Below, piece by piece: positions 33,379 to 43,816 of a DNA stretch of 64,000 bases (the stretch's first letter is position 1; each line of letters begins with the position of its first letter). The notes beneath the pieces were generated by a model. The model saw nothing but the letters and a program-made list of their open reading frames with translations, searched no databases and had not been told where the DNA came from. This DNA is from Hericium rajendrae. Its lineage: Eukaryota; Basidiomycota; Agaricomycetes; Russulales; Hericiaceae. Made by a program: the position numbers and the translations under genes. Location: positions 724,501 to 788,500 of the forward strand of contig CM065879.1 in assembly GCA_033439255.1 (NCBI GenBank), given 5' to 3'.

Positions 33379-33670
33379 ATCTCACCTTTCGAGTCTAGCA
33401 TGCACTTAACCCTCTGACTAGCCAATTTAACCGTTCCCGACGTCGGTTTCCACACGCCCTCCTTCGCATAGCGGCGGCGACGCCCGAGGCGCACCAGGCA
33501 TGCTTAGACATGGCCAAGGCACTCGCGCTCACAGGCGTGCGTGCCCTTGCGGACGACGCCTTCTTTGACGAGGTCAGTGATCTTGCGGCGGTGTTTCGTG
33601 CAGTGCTAATGGCGAGGTTCAGGTGAAGACGACGTTTGAGGAGGACAAGAAGGTGCGGGGTGTGATTTGA
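33379..33670 (+). pseudogene. 3' fragment of the M20 gene (start of block 2)
   Basis: Matches 29770-30061 of the intact M20 gene: first the tail of an intron (TCACCTT.CGAGTCTAGC), then the exons equivalent to PDGGIHTPAFA, HQACLNMAKALALTG and TTFEEDKKVRGVI. Small changes and frame breaks are present, and nothing upstream of the intron is included. It is a passenger of the tandem block. Confidence 0.82.
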
Positions 33671-33758
33671 ATGGGAAGGGAATAGGAAGCGGTGTGAGAG
33701 TAAGGGGCTCAAGAGTAGGATTGTACTAGCAAAACTTCGCGACAATTGTAACGTATAC

Positions 33759-35414
33759 AAGACGCGACGGAGCTGTCGCTCCGCCGGTCTTGGTCAAAGT
33801 TAGAATCAATGTTCATGATCCGTTTGGAACAGCCGAAATTTATAATAAGTTATACTGGATGAAGATTTTCACGGAAAAGGGTCTGTTGTGAAACAGAGTC
33901 ATGAGCTATGAAAATGTCCGGATCATGTCACAATACAATTTCGGGGAAGGTAGATGACAAACGGGTTCGCGCAATGTAACGAGTTCTATGATACAATATC
34001 ACCCAAAGATACCAAGGAAATACCCTAGTTATCATAATTCTCTGCGTCGATCGCGCGCTGCGCAACATCTGCATCGTACAGCAGCACACCTTGCGAGATA
34101 CCTTCTATACCATTCACGAGCGCACACCGCACATGGAATGTCTGCAGGAGGTCAGAAAATTAGAAATCGGAGCGGGAGATGGTGCACGGCCAAGCACGAC
34201 ACAACGACCGCGACGGGCATGTCCCGCAGCTACATCATAAGTGTCACGGAGGCAAAGACAGGGCATACTGTCAGTGCAGTGGTCGCCACCTTAAGCGCAT
34301 GTAGATTGCTGCGCAGCGCGAGACACGGCATAACGCTGCGCCTGCTCAGCTCTGCAGGACATGCAGATGCAGACACACACAACTCAACCAAAACGAGCCA
34401 GAACGATGAGCGCGGTTCTGATGCGGGGTCCCACGAGATACTCCATGTAAAGCACGGAGTGGACATCGTGTTCGTACGCGCTGATACTGCCACGAGATCG
34501 ACACATTGTGCACCGAGATATGTAATGTCATGAGAGAAGAAAAGGTTGTCATGGGCACGAGCAAACGGTTCACATTAGGGGAGGTCAGCTTTCTGAACCT
34601 GTCGGGGATGAGATCTGAGAGCATGCGAGGGCATGGGGTGCGGGATGCGGTGCGAAATCTCGCCCTGCCCGATGACGTGTGCATTGAATGCAAGCTCGAC
34701 AATGATTGTGGCTGCGTCATTCGTCACGGCAGCAGGTGGGATGCAAGCTTGCAAGAGGTGTGAGTCTTAGCTTATGTGTGAGGGTAGAGAGGGCGCACCT
34801 GCGTACCGAAGAATGAGGGGAAGCTGCAGACCGAACAACTGGGCCGACCACAAAGCGAAGACAGAAACACGGTGCACCTCCCGACCATAAACAAAAGACA
34901 AAGGGTAGAAAGGGCGCAGCTGCCTGCCGGAGAGTGAGGGAAAGCTACAGATAACGGACCACAAACCGGAGACAGAGATACGGCGCACCTCAGCGCACCT
35001 CCCGTCCATTACCACGCACTACGCCCATCATCGATCACGCACCATGCATCAAGAGATCAAAATTGCCGCTGATTAAAGCACGTAGCGACGGAAGGGCATG
35101 GAGTATGGACGACCTGCCATGTTTATATGACCATGATCATAGCGGATGCGCAGCGTAGCATATGAAAGACACCCGTACACTCCGAGTGCGGAATGATGTC
35201 AAATACATTCAGTACTGTCTCATCAGATGGCAAAAATAGCACTGCCGTGCGGGATGACGCAGTAAGATCCACAACGACGTGTGACGGAAAGAACTGTAGT
35301 CTACACTCTGCGCAAGTGGGACTACAACCAAACACGGGCAAATACAGTGGAAGACGCGCGAGCAAGGCTAAACATGTACAATTGCTGCGCAGCGTACTCG
35401 GTAATAGTAGAGGA
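33759..35414. mobile_element. Unclassified 1.66 kb insertion in block 2
   Basis: Blocks 1 and 3 run from CAATTGTAA...TATACC straight into the F-box 3' flank. In block 2 the same place holds about 1.66 kb, from just after GTATAC (33758) to just before ATACCC (35415). A 4-bp ATAC lies on both sides and may be a target duplication. I see no terminal inverted repeats, no poly(A) and no coding with known motifs. The left end begins with a small hairpin (GGAGC..GCTCC). A tandem repeat lies inside at 34778-35010. Confidence 0.45.
34778..35010. repeat. Two tandem copies of an approximately 125-bp repeat
   Basis: AGGGTAGAGAGGGCGCACCT near 34781 and AGGGTAGAAAGGGCGCAGCT near 34904 each begin a copy. 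Shared landmarks follow (AGTGAGGG / AATGAGGGG, GACCACAAA, GGAGACAGA, GCGCACCTCC). The copies are about 80-85% alike by eye and lie within the 1.66 kb insertion. Confidence 0.65.
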
Positions 35415-35467
35415 ATACCCTGGACTAAAGGGCATGGTACGTCCTACATGAATCTCGGAGACGGGAT

Positions 35468-37228
35468 TCAAGGGTGTGATCGGTAGCATTCTCGACTCCA
35501 ACTCCACCTGCTCTGTAAAAAGGGACCAAGATCCTTATGATAACGGTCAGGTGGTTCCCATCGCTTTAACCTGTCAAGATCCTCCACATACTCCAGCGGG
35601 ACTACCTTGTTGTGAAAGGCGAGCTCTTGCATATCAACAACCTTGCCTGACTCTTTCCTAGCGATCAGGCAGTCGGCGATCGAGATCACCAGCTCCATTT
35701 CTTCTTCGCGGGAATAGCGTGGGCCATCCACCTTTAAAGCCCTGAGACGGGGGAATGCGGGCCCATTTCGATCGTCACGGGGGTGCATGACGCGAAGTAA
35801 GTACTTCATGGCTGTGATGCTTACGCTCAGCATATGGACACCATGAAATTGAGAGGCAAGGATCCGAGCAGTGGTTTTGGCGAGTTCCTCGTCCCATGCA
35901 AGGATATAATCGGAAACGATGGCGACAGCCTCGACACTGTCCAGCTGCATGTGAGCAAACAAGTCACGTAACAGCTCGTGCCACGCTCCCGTAGGTGTGT
36001 TCGACCGTGGCGTCACCGACACGCTGAAGCACAACTCCGAAGGCACCGCCGGGAGCGATGCGCCTACATAGGCCTCTACGCGGACTTCCTCCAGTAAATA
36101 CGAGATGGACAGACCACGCAGCAGGCCTGGTACACCGTATACCGGCCCGAGCAGCTGCCCGAAACGAAGATGCTGAACCTCTGCCAGAAAAGGAGGCACT
36201 ACCGCTGCATAAGGGTGGACAGGTACTGGGTAGGGGTGGAAGGAATGGAGGGTTGCCTGGGTCGCAGAGGTAATTGGAAATAGACGTATGAAATCGGTAC
36301 ATTCATCCGCTGCGGCGCTAATGCGAAGACGACGGAAATGAGGGCGTGGTGATAGACGATAGAGGCCGGAGAGGCCGGAACCTGCTAGTGCATTTTCGAT
36401 CGACAGATCGCGCAAGTTCTCCAGAGGCTCCAGAAGGACCAGCATCTGCAGCACGGTAAATTTCTCCGGGAGATTGCAGAGAACCAGTTGTGTGAGTGTC
36501 GTCGGGAGGATTGATTGGGATGAGATGCTGACCCCCCAGAGGACGAGGCGAAGCAAGCAGTTCGTCCCTTCAAGACAACCTGGGGGAAGGAAACATCTCT
36601 CGTCTTTCTCTCTGTTGCCAATTTCGAGCTCTAACCGTTTCAAAAATGGCATTGGCGTCGACAGGTATCTGGATACCAGATCCTGTAGTATTTTTGGAGG
36701 CAACGTCAAAAAAACCTCGAATGCACGATCGGAATGAGATAGGGCGAGGGAGAGTGCATTCATACTGGGTTCGTGTGGGCCATACCAAGAGCGGTAGTCA
36801 ATTGATATTGGTAAAGCTGCGCTGCAACGCAGCATGAAAGCAGTTATCTCTGCATTAGCAAAGCAAATTCCTTCCCAGAGGCGGGATGCGCCGATAGCAA
36901 TCGTACGCCATCTTTGACAAACATGGGTAATGACGATCCACACTCGGCTGAAGTTGAAACCTGCAAAGATTCCACCAAAGAAAAGCTCCGCGAGTCGGGA
37001 GGTGGAGACGATTTCGCAGAATATCGCAATCATGAGCTCCGCGGGGAGCCACGCATTGATGAGGGCATACGAATTACGTTGAGCGCACAGCTTGCGCACT
37101 GATTCTGATTCTGACGATGGCGAAGGCGAAAGTGGGATGGCTTCGATTTCTGAATCAATTGCCTGCTGAGCGGAGGTGCAGTCATCAGCGCTCAGGTGAT
37201 GAGAGCTGGACTGCATTTGGATATCCAT
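35468..37228 (-). CDS. F-box-like protein 2 of the tandem block
   Basis: Intronless gene of about 586 codons and the best-preserved extra copy. The F-box-like part reads INAWLPAELMIAIFCEIVS, WIVITHVCQRWRTIAIGASR, LWEGICFANAEI. Leucine-rich segments follow: FLKRLELEIG, LLRLVLWGVS, LTQLVLCNLPEKF, LENLRDLSIE. Relative to copy 1 it has a short extra Pro/His stretch in the middle (FHPYPVPVHPYAAVV), also present in copy 3, so copies 2 and 3 are closer to each other or copy 1 lost it. The start is the ATG reading MDIQMQSSS; it ends RECYRSHP. No damage is seen. Probable SCF ubiquitin ligase adaptor; target unknown. Confidence 0.8.
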   Translation of the reverse strand: MDIQMQSSSHHLSADDCTSAQQAIDSEIEAIPLSPSPSSESESVRKLCAQRNSYALINAWLPAELMIAIFCEIVSTSRLAELFFGGIFAGFNFSRVWIVITHVCQRWRTIAIGASRLWEGICFANAEITAFMLRCSAALPISIDYRSWYGPHEPSMNALSLALSHSDRAFEVFLTLPPKILQDLVSRYLSTPMPFLKRLELEIGNREKDERCFLPPGCLEGTNCLLRLVLWGVSISSQSILPTTLTQLVLCNLPEKFTVLQMLVLLEPLENLRDLSIENALAGSGLSGLYRLSPRPHFRRLRISAAADECTDFIRLFPITSATQATLHSFHPYPVPVHPYAAVVPPFLAEVQHLRFGQLLGPVYGVPGLLRGLSISYLLEEVRVEAYVGASLPAVPSELCFSVSVTPRSNTPTGAWHELLRDLFAHMQLDSVEAVAIVSDYILAWDEELAKTTARILASQFHGVHMLSVSITAMKYLLRVMHPRDDRNGPAFPRLRALKVDGPRYSREEEMELVISIADCLIARKESGKVVDMQELAFHNKVVPLEYVEDLDRLKRWEPPDRYHKDLGPFLQSRWSWSRECYRSHP

Positions 37229-38055
37229 GGTAACCTTCAAATAAAACACGATGGGTCAGTAATTCGACACTTGCGACGAATGAGAGGAGCATGCATACGA
37301 TGCCGGTCTGCGCATATAGTTAGGGAGACGCAATCGCTATGATAGGAGGTCTGGTCAGTGTCTCGAGGCTGATTTCTTATATCTTTTGACCCTGAGGTCT
37401 ATTCGAGCTGTGCAGATCATGTACACAGGGCCGTCACAGTCTCATCGATGGCCTAGAACGTCAGGGTTTCACGGGAGCGAGGCCGTGGTGAAAACTTGAA
37501 ATCATGTTGGCCAAGACCAGGAGAGCAAGCCTCTGTGCATGCTGTGTGCATAGAGGCGTCCCAGTCTGTCCGACTGCCGGCACGGTAGGGTTTCACGGTC
37601 TTCAACATGCTTGCGAGTCGGTGTACGTAGCAGGTTTGTCTGCCACTGGCAGGCGGTGCCAAATTCGGAATAAGCCGCCTTCGAGACTCCGCTTTACAGC
37701 TCCGCAGAGCAACAGAGGGATCCAATTTCTCTCTACAAGAACGCAATGGCTTCGCAAACAAATCCCTGCCCGTAATGAGTCCAAATCATTCCCGGCCTGC
37801 TCTCAGAGAAAATCTCTCAGTAATCGAGGGTTTTGCAGATGCGAGCCGCGCTTCAGGTTTCAAGTTCAAGTTCGTTGCAGTCGAGGATATAGCGATACCC
37901 GAGCGACGAGTACGACAAATCAAAAATAATCTAACGATAGCGATGCCTGTTAGTACAATGGTGAAAGTAGGGTGATGCACAAGAAAACAGTTCAAGATAA
38001 GGGTAAATGGATAAATTATGAGTAGCATCGCGTGTCCATGGTATAAGATTGTAAT
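37229..38055. repeat. Duplicated upstream region of F-box gene 2
   Basis: Counterpart of 32128-32874, with about 80 extra bases near 37740-37860 also found in the block 3 copy. Probable promoter of F-box 2. No exon is seen. Confidence 0.75.
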
Positions 38056-38568
38056 CTAGCCCGTCCGCCGTGCGATCTTCTCCCGTACTCGATAGCGGCG
38101 TACCATGTGCCACCAAGGAGCGTCAATGAGACGACAAGGGAATTTCTGGGCATGAAAAAATCAGGACACTGCGCAGAAAATCGTGAGTACTGGCTTCACA
38201 TTCCCTAATAGATTTCGTATGAGCGGGTATACCGATGCGATGTGCGATTTGCTATGTACGCGTAACACACATCGACAGCGCGCCCGTGCGGCGGTTCGCC
38301 TGGAAGTTGAAAATGTCCGGAACGAAGGCGATCATGCCGTTCACGAACAGCAGTAGCGCGTAGAGAGGGGCGGGACGGGCTGCATGCTGCCGTGCACCTA
38401 ACAGGATGTCAAGCTCGCCGGACGCATGCGCATACACGATGCACTGCGCAAATGCGAACGGCGACATGCACGTGCGCAGATCGAGCGGGTTCAGCTGCAG
38501 GCGCGGCGGGCGGATGGCGGGGAGGCGGGTATGGCGAGCGAGAGGCGTGGTAGTGGTTTTGGAAGGCG
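38056..38568 (-). pseudogene. 3' fragment of the TPT transporter gene (joint of blocks 2 and 3)
   Basis: Second truncated copy of the transporter 3' end (MSPFAFAQCIVYAHASGELD, YALLLFVNGMIAFVPDIFNF), stopping at the same GGAAGGCG position as the first joint. It contains a small insertion relative to the intact gene (a CATGCTGCCGTG segment near 38383). No start is present. Confidence 0.8.
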
Positions 38569-38860
38569 ATCTCACCTTTCGAGTCTAGCGTGTACTTAAC
38601 CCTCTGACTAGCCATATCAACCGTTCCGGGGGGCGGTATCCACACACCCGCCTTCGCCACGGCAGCGGCACACCCGAGGCGCACCACGTATGCTTGAACG
38701 TGGCCAAGGCGCTCGTGCTCACGGGCAGGCGTGTCCTTGCAGATGACGCCTTCTTTGACGAGGTCTGCGCTCTGTCGGCTGTGTTTGTGCAGTGCTGATG
38801 GTGAGGTTTTAGGTGAGAGCGACATTTGAGGAGGACAAGAAAGTGCGGGGCATAATTTGA
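38569..38860 (+). pseudogene. 3' fragment of the M20 gene (start of block 3)
   Basis: Matches 29770-30061 and 33379-33670, beginning with the same intron bases (TCTCACCTTTCGAGTCTAGC). The exons equivalent to HTPAFATAA and FEEDKKVRG are recognisable but altered. Non-functional passenger of the block. Confidence 0.82.
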
Positions 38861-39001
38861 GCAAAGGAGAGGAACAGGAAGCGGTATAAGAGCAAGGTGA
38901 GGATGGATATAAACACCACGGCTCGCAGAACTTTGTGACAATTGTAAAACATATACCGTTAAAGGGCATGGTGTGTCATACATGGATATTAAAAACGAAG
39001 C

Positions 39002-41106
39002 TCAACTTGGGTATGGTCGACTCCAACTCCATCTGCGCTGTTCAATGACTTGAGGACCAAGACCTCTTGAAGGCTTATCGATACGAGCAGGTGGTTTCCA
39101 GCTCTTTAAGTTCTCAAGATCCTCCACATACTCTCGTGGAACTACGTTCCCGTAAAAACCGAGCTCTTCCACATCAGCGACCCTACTTGATCTTTTCCTA
39201 GCAATCAGGCAGTCGGCGATCGAGATCAGCATCTCCTTCTCTTCCTCGTCGGAACGGGACGAGCCGTCCACCTTCAAAGCCCTGAGGCATGGAAATGCGG
39301 GCCCGTTTCCATCATCCTGAGGGTGCATGACACGAAGCAGATGCTTCATGGCCATGCTGCATGCGCTCAGCATACGGACACCATGAAATTGAGATGCAAG
39401 GATCCGAGCAGTGGCCTTTGCGAGTCCCTCATCCCGGGAAAGGGTATGCTCGATGGCGACAGCCTCGACACTGTCCATCTGCATGTGAGCACACAACTCA
39501 CACAGTAGCTCATACCACGATCCCCTAGGGGTGCTCAGCCATGGCCTCACGGACACGCTGAAGCACAACTCCGAAGGCACCGCCGGAAGTGATGAGCCTA
39601 GATAGGTGTCTATGCGGACCTTGTCTGGGTATGCGATATCTGAGTACGAGATTCGCAGGCCACGCAGCAGGCCTGGTACACTATACACGGGCCCGAGCAG
39701 CTTCCCGAAATGAAAATGCTGGAGCTCCTCTGGAGAGGGAGGGACGGCCACTGGATGAGGACGGACCGGTGCTGGGTAGGAGCGAAAGGAATGGAGGGTT
39801 GTCTGTGTCGCAGAGGTAATTGGGAATCGACGGATGAAATCGGTGCACTCGTCCGCTGCTGCGCTGAGGCGAAGACGACGGAGATGAGGGCGTGGTGATG
39901 GACGACAGATGTTGGAGAGGCCGAAACCTACTATATCGGAGCATAGTGCATCTTCGATCGACAGATCGCGTAGATTCTCCAGAGGCTCCAGAAGGACCAA
40001 CATCTGCCGTACGGTAAATTTCTTTGGGAGGTGCCAGAGGACCAATTGTGTGAGTGTCGTGGGGAGAATCGAATTGGGCAAGATGCCGACCATCAAAAGG
40101 ACGAGGTCATGTAGGCACTTCGTCCCTTCAAGGCAGCCTGGGGGAAGGAAACATTGCACGTTCTCCACCATTGTGCGCCCGATGCCGAGCTCCAGCCGCT
40201 TCAGAAAAGGCATAGGCTTCGACAAGTTTCTGGAGAACACATCCTGTAGCATCCTTGTAGGAAGGATCAAGATGATCTCGAATGCGCGGTCGGATCGAGA
40301 TAAGGCGAGGGGAGTGCATTGATAGATTTGTGCGCGCCCCTCTGTGAGCGGTAATCAATCGATATTGGTGATATACTGCTGCGTTGAAGCATGGTGGCAG
40401 TTATTTCTGGATTGACAAACGAGATTGCTTCCCAGAGACGGGAGGCACCGATAGCAATCATACGCCAGGTCTGACAAACATGGGTAATGACGATCCATAC
40501 TCGGCTGAAGTTGAAACCCAAATAGCCTCCACCGTGAACCCATTCGGTAAGTCGGGAGGTAGCGATGATTTCGTAGAATATCGCAACCACGATTTCCGCA
40601 GGGAGCCATCATCAGTAATTAGGCAGATGCCCTGAGCGCACTGACGGTTACCATATATGGTAACTTTCAGTGCAGTCAGGACGTGTCAGTGCGATTCAGT
40701 CTCCAGGCTTCATCTATGCCCAAAGCATGGTCAGGGTGAGAATTTCATGCCCAAATTCTCATCTCCAGGGCTGTCAGGCTGGCAACTCTGAGTGCATAAG
40801 TTTAGCCATAATCATAGACATCAACTATATTTGATGCTACCGGCTGTACGAGTGTTTTAACAATATATTGAGCTTAAGTATTATAGCTGCTAAAGCTGTC
40901 AGGGCCGTCAGGGCGTCAGGGTTCGACCGAATTGCTGATGATGCATTGATAAGGGCATATGAGTTACGGCGTGTACGCAACTCGCGGCCGAACTCTGACG
41001 ACGATGAAGGTGGGATGGCTTCGAGTTCCCCATCAACGGCCCGCTGGGCGGCAGTGCAGTCGCCAGCACTCAGACGGCGAGAGTCGGACCGTATCTGATC
41101 ATCCAT
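39002..41106 (-). pseudogene. F-box-like gene 3, broken by a MITE and a frameshift
   Basis: Third F-box copy. The N-terminal part (MDDQIRSDSRRLSAGDC... RNSYALIN) ends at 40943, where a 335-bp MITE interrupts the codons corresponding to INAWLPAE. Coding resumes at 40607 with MVAIFYEIIATSRLTE, WIVITHVCQTWRMIAIGASR, and then loses the frame near 40318, where one base is missing relative to copies 1 and 2. The rest (MLQDVFSRNLSKPMPFLKRL to WSWSRPYPS) is open to 39002. The 422-codon 3' part is undamaged, so loss is recent. Reading the MITE as an intron is possible but would not cure the frameshift. Confidence 0.8.
40608..40942. mobile_element. 335-bp MITE in F-box gene 3
   Basis: Terminal inverted repeats begin ATCATCAGTAATT (40608) and end AATTGCTGATGAT (40942). 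Similarity continues inward to about 38-40 bp (GCCCTGA...CTGACGG on both ends). An internal palindrome GGTTACCATATATGGTAAC lies near 40650. The intact F-box copies read GGGAGCCACGCATTGATGAG across the site, which fixes the boundaries. No clear target duplication is seen beyond the edge bases. No coding capacity. Confidence 0.75.
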
Positions 41107-41910
41107 GGTAACCTTTAGATAAACCATAATGGATCAGTAACTCGACGATTGCGACGAATGAGAGGAGCGTACGATGCCTGCTTGCATATATAGTGAGGGA
41201 GATGTGAAAGCTATAATGATAGGTCTGATCAGTGTCCCGAGGTCGAATCCTTATACCATTCGACCCTGAGGTCTATTTGAGCTGTACAGGTCGTGTATGC
41301 AGGGCCGTCACAGTATCATCGATGGCCTAGAATGTCAGGGTTTCACGGGAACGAAGCAGTGGTGAGATATTGAATCATGTAGGCCGAAAAAACTAGGATC
41401 GTAAGCCTCTATTCATGCTGTGTGCACAGAGATGGCCCAGGCTATCCAATCACCATGATATAGACAGTAGAATTGACGGTCTTCATGCTTGCGAGTCGGT
41501 GCAGCAGGAGGGCGCTAAATTCGGAATGAGCCGCCTTCGAGACTCCGCTGTACAGCTCCGCAACGCCGTAGACAGGGTTGGCATGGAATTTCTGCTCACA
41601 ATAACACAATAGCTTCGCAAAACAGATTCCCGCCCATAATGACTCCAAATCATTCCTGACATGGTATCAGAGACGATCTCAGCAATTAAGGGCTCTGTCG
41701 ACACGGTCCGCGCCTCAGTGTTCAACTTGGTTGCAATCGAGGATATAACGATACACGAGCGGAAAATACGACAAATCAAATTTAATTTAACGAGGGTGAT
41801 GCGTGCTGGTATGACGAAGAAAGAAAGATGATGCACAAAAAACAGTTCGAGGTATGGGTAAATCGATAAATTACGAGTAATGTCGCGTGTCCATGGTATA
41901 AAAGTATGAT
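41107..41910. repeat. Duplicated upstream region of F-box gene 3
   Basis: Third counterpart of 32128-32874 and 37229-38055. It leads directly into the 3' end of the complete transporter gene at 41911, which shows the original gene order. No exon is seen. Confidence 0.7.
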
Positions 41911-43556
41911 CTAGCCTGTCCGATGCACAGTCTTCTCCCGATACTCGACGGCGGCGTACCATGCGCCACCAAGGAGCGTCAACGAGACGCCAAGAGCGTT
42001 CGCGGGCGTGATGGTCAGGTTGAATAACGAGACCGCACAGAGAATCGTGAGCACCTGCTTCACGTTTCCTAGCAGATTCCATATCAGTTGCCGCACATGA
42101 TGCAACGAAGAATATGCGACATACCTGCAACACACATGGACAGCGCGCCCGCGCGGCGGTTCGCCTGGAAGCTGACGACATTCAGCACGAACGCGATCAC
42201 GCCGTTTGCGAGCAGCAGCAGCGCATAGAGCGGGGCGGGCCGCGTCTGCAGGCCGACCAGGGTGTCGAGCTCGCCGGACGCGTGCGCGTACACGATGCAC
42301 TGCGCGAACGCGAGCGGCGACATGCGCGTGAGGAGATCGAGTGGGTGTAGCTGCAGGCGCGGTGGGCGGATCGCGGGGAGGCGGGGTATGGCGAGCGAGA
42401 GGCGGGGAAGGGGCTTCGGAAGGCGCAGGACATGCGGGTGGCGCGGGGCGGGTGGTGGTGCGGTGAGAGGGGAGGACTGCAGGGTGTGCGTGGCGATTGT
42501 TTTAAGCGCTGCGAGGAGCGTGCCGAGGAGCGTCAGGAAGAAGCCTGTGGGCGTGAAGTAGTAGTCGCCGTAGGTGGCAAGGCCGACGCCGGCGATGACG
42601 GGGACAAGGGAGGATAGTTTGTACGGACTGAAGCAAGCTCCGAAGAAGTACCATGAAAGGAGGGTAGTAAAAATGGGAGTTGCAGCGCGAACGACTTGGT
42701 GGAACTAATGACTTTGTAAGTTGAATTGAAAAGGAAACAAGAGATAGTGAGAGCTTACAGGGACTGTGACGAGATGCAAGGAGACATTGCTAACGGCGAT
42801 ATTGATGGAATATAGTACACTGAATGCGGCTAATACAAAATGATCGCGTTCGCGGAGACGCTTCGGTTGGTAGAAGCCTTGTCGTAAAAGAAATTGACCC
42901 CCAAGCGAACCGCATAGAGCATGAAGGGCGGTGAGGGTGTAAGGAAAGGGGAAGGAAACCAGGACGAATTTATTATAGAGTGTGAGTGTCAGGTTTAGAG
43001 CAAAGTACAAGCTGAGCCAGAAAGCTTGCGAATCAGAGCAGCGGAGAATAGTCTGGTATATCGTCGAGGATCGAAGCGTCTTTGATGATGGTGAAAGGAA
43101 ATATGGCATGAGAGAGGACCGTGAGCTTGACGGGGACACTGTTGGGAGGGGTAGGATGCTGTCCTCCGAAGACGAAGCTTGAATGACACCAGTGTTCAGA
43201 CGGACCCGCGCAAGACTTTCGTCCGTTGTTACAGATGGCGCCGCCTGAGACCAAGTGCGCTGTATATATCGCTCTTGTTGGATCTGTACGGCGGAACTGG
43301 TATGTCTATGTCTGCCGTAGGAGCCTTTTGACTGCTGAACAGAGTCCGGACGCTCCATAGACATGGGTCCAATAGTAAACTGGGGTCTCTCCGCGCCGTG
43401 ATCGCTGTAAACAGAAGCGGATATGAAGGGCGGTGATGGTATATATCTGCTGGACGTGAGGTGCTCAGTGACGGTGGAGCAGGACATCTGCGCATCGTCT
43501 GTGCAGGTTGATACAACTTGATGTCCACTCTGCTGGACGCCACGCTCTGCCAGCAT
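41911..43556 (-). CDS. Triose-phosphate/nucleotide-sugar-type transporter (TPT, DMT superfamily)
   Basis: Membrane antiporter-type protein of about 510 residues in three exons, probably in the Golgi or another internal membrane by family. A long polar Ser-rich N-terminus (about 165 residues) precedes SQAFWLSLYFALNLTLTLYN, then KFVLVSFPFPYTLTALHALC, NIAVSNVSLHLVTV, FHQVVRAATPIFTTLLSWYF, LVPVIAGVGLATYGDYYFT and TGFFLTLLGTLLAALKT, then FAQCIVYAHASGEL, NGVIAFVLNVVSFQANRR and VKQVLTILCAVSLFNLTITP, ending LLGGAWYAAVEYREK. These are TPT family hallmarks (KxxL..F..P, VHxVRAxxP-like, VKxxxT). The start is the ATG at 43556. Two introns of about 52 bp are seen. Intact; its 3' half is copied at 32875 and 38056. 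Confidence 0.85.
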
Positions 43557-43816
43557 CAACCAGGATGACCAAATTCGGCGCCACCTACAGGACAGGGTAT
43601 CTGAAATGAAGGACTGCTCGTGAAGATTATATGTCGAGGAGGAGGACGAGAAACGGAATAGAGAAAAGACGTGGAGCTAAAACAAAAGAGTATCCAAGGA
43701 AGGGATAATGACCCGTGGGAATAATATACTACTTCGGGAGTAACGCGCGTTCAAGACGGCGAACGACCAAACAACGGCAACATACAGCCTTCGTTTCTTT
43801 CCACTACATCCCGTAT
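43557..43816. promoter_or_regulatory. Divergent promoter region between transporter and RING genes
   Basis: 260 bp separate the two divergent ATGs. The frame of the RING gene is open upstream to 43715 without an ATG. No specific motif is recognised; assignment is by position. Confidence 0.4.

Noticed and set aside
33759-35414. Helitron or LTR-derived insertion
   Set aside because: No TC...CTRR ends with a hairpin, no direct terminal repeats and no coding; left unclassified.
40837-41127. Separate small gene starting at 41106
   Set aside because: It is the N-terminus of F-box copy 3 running into the MITE.
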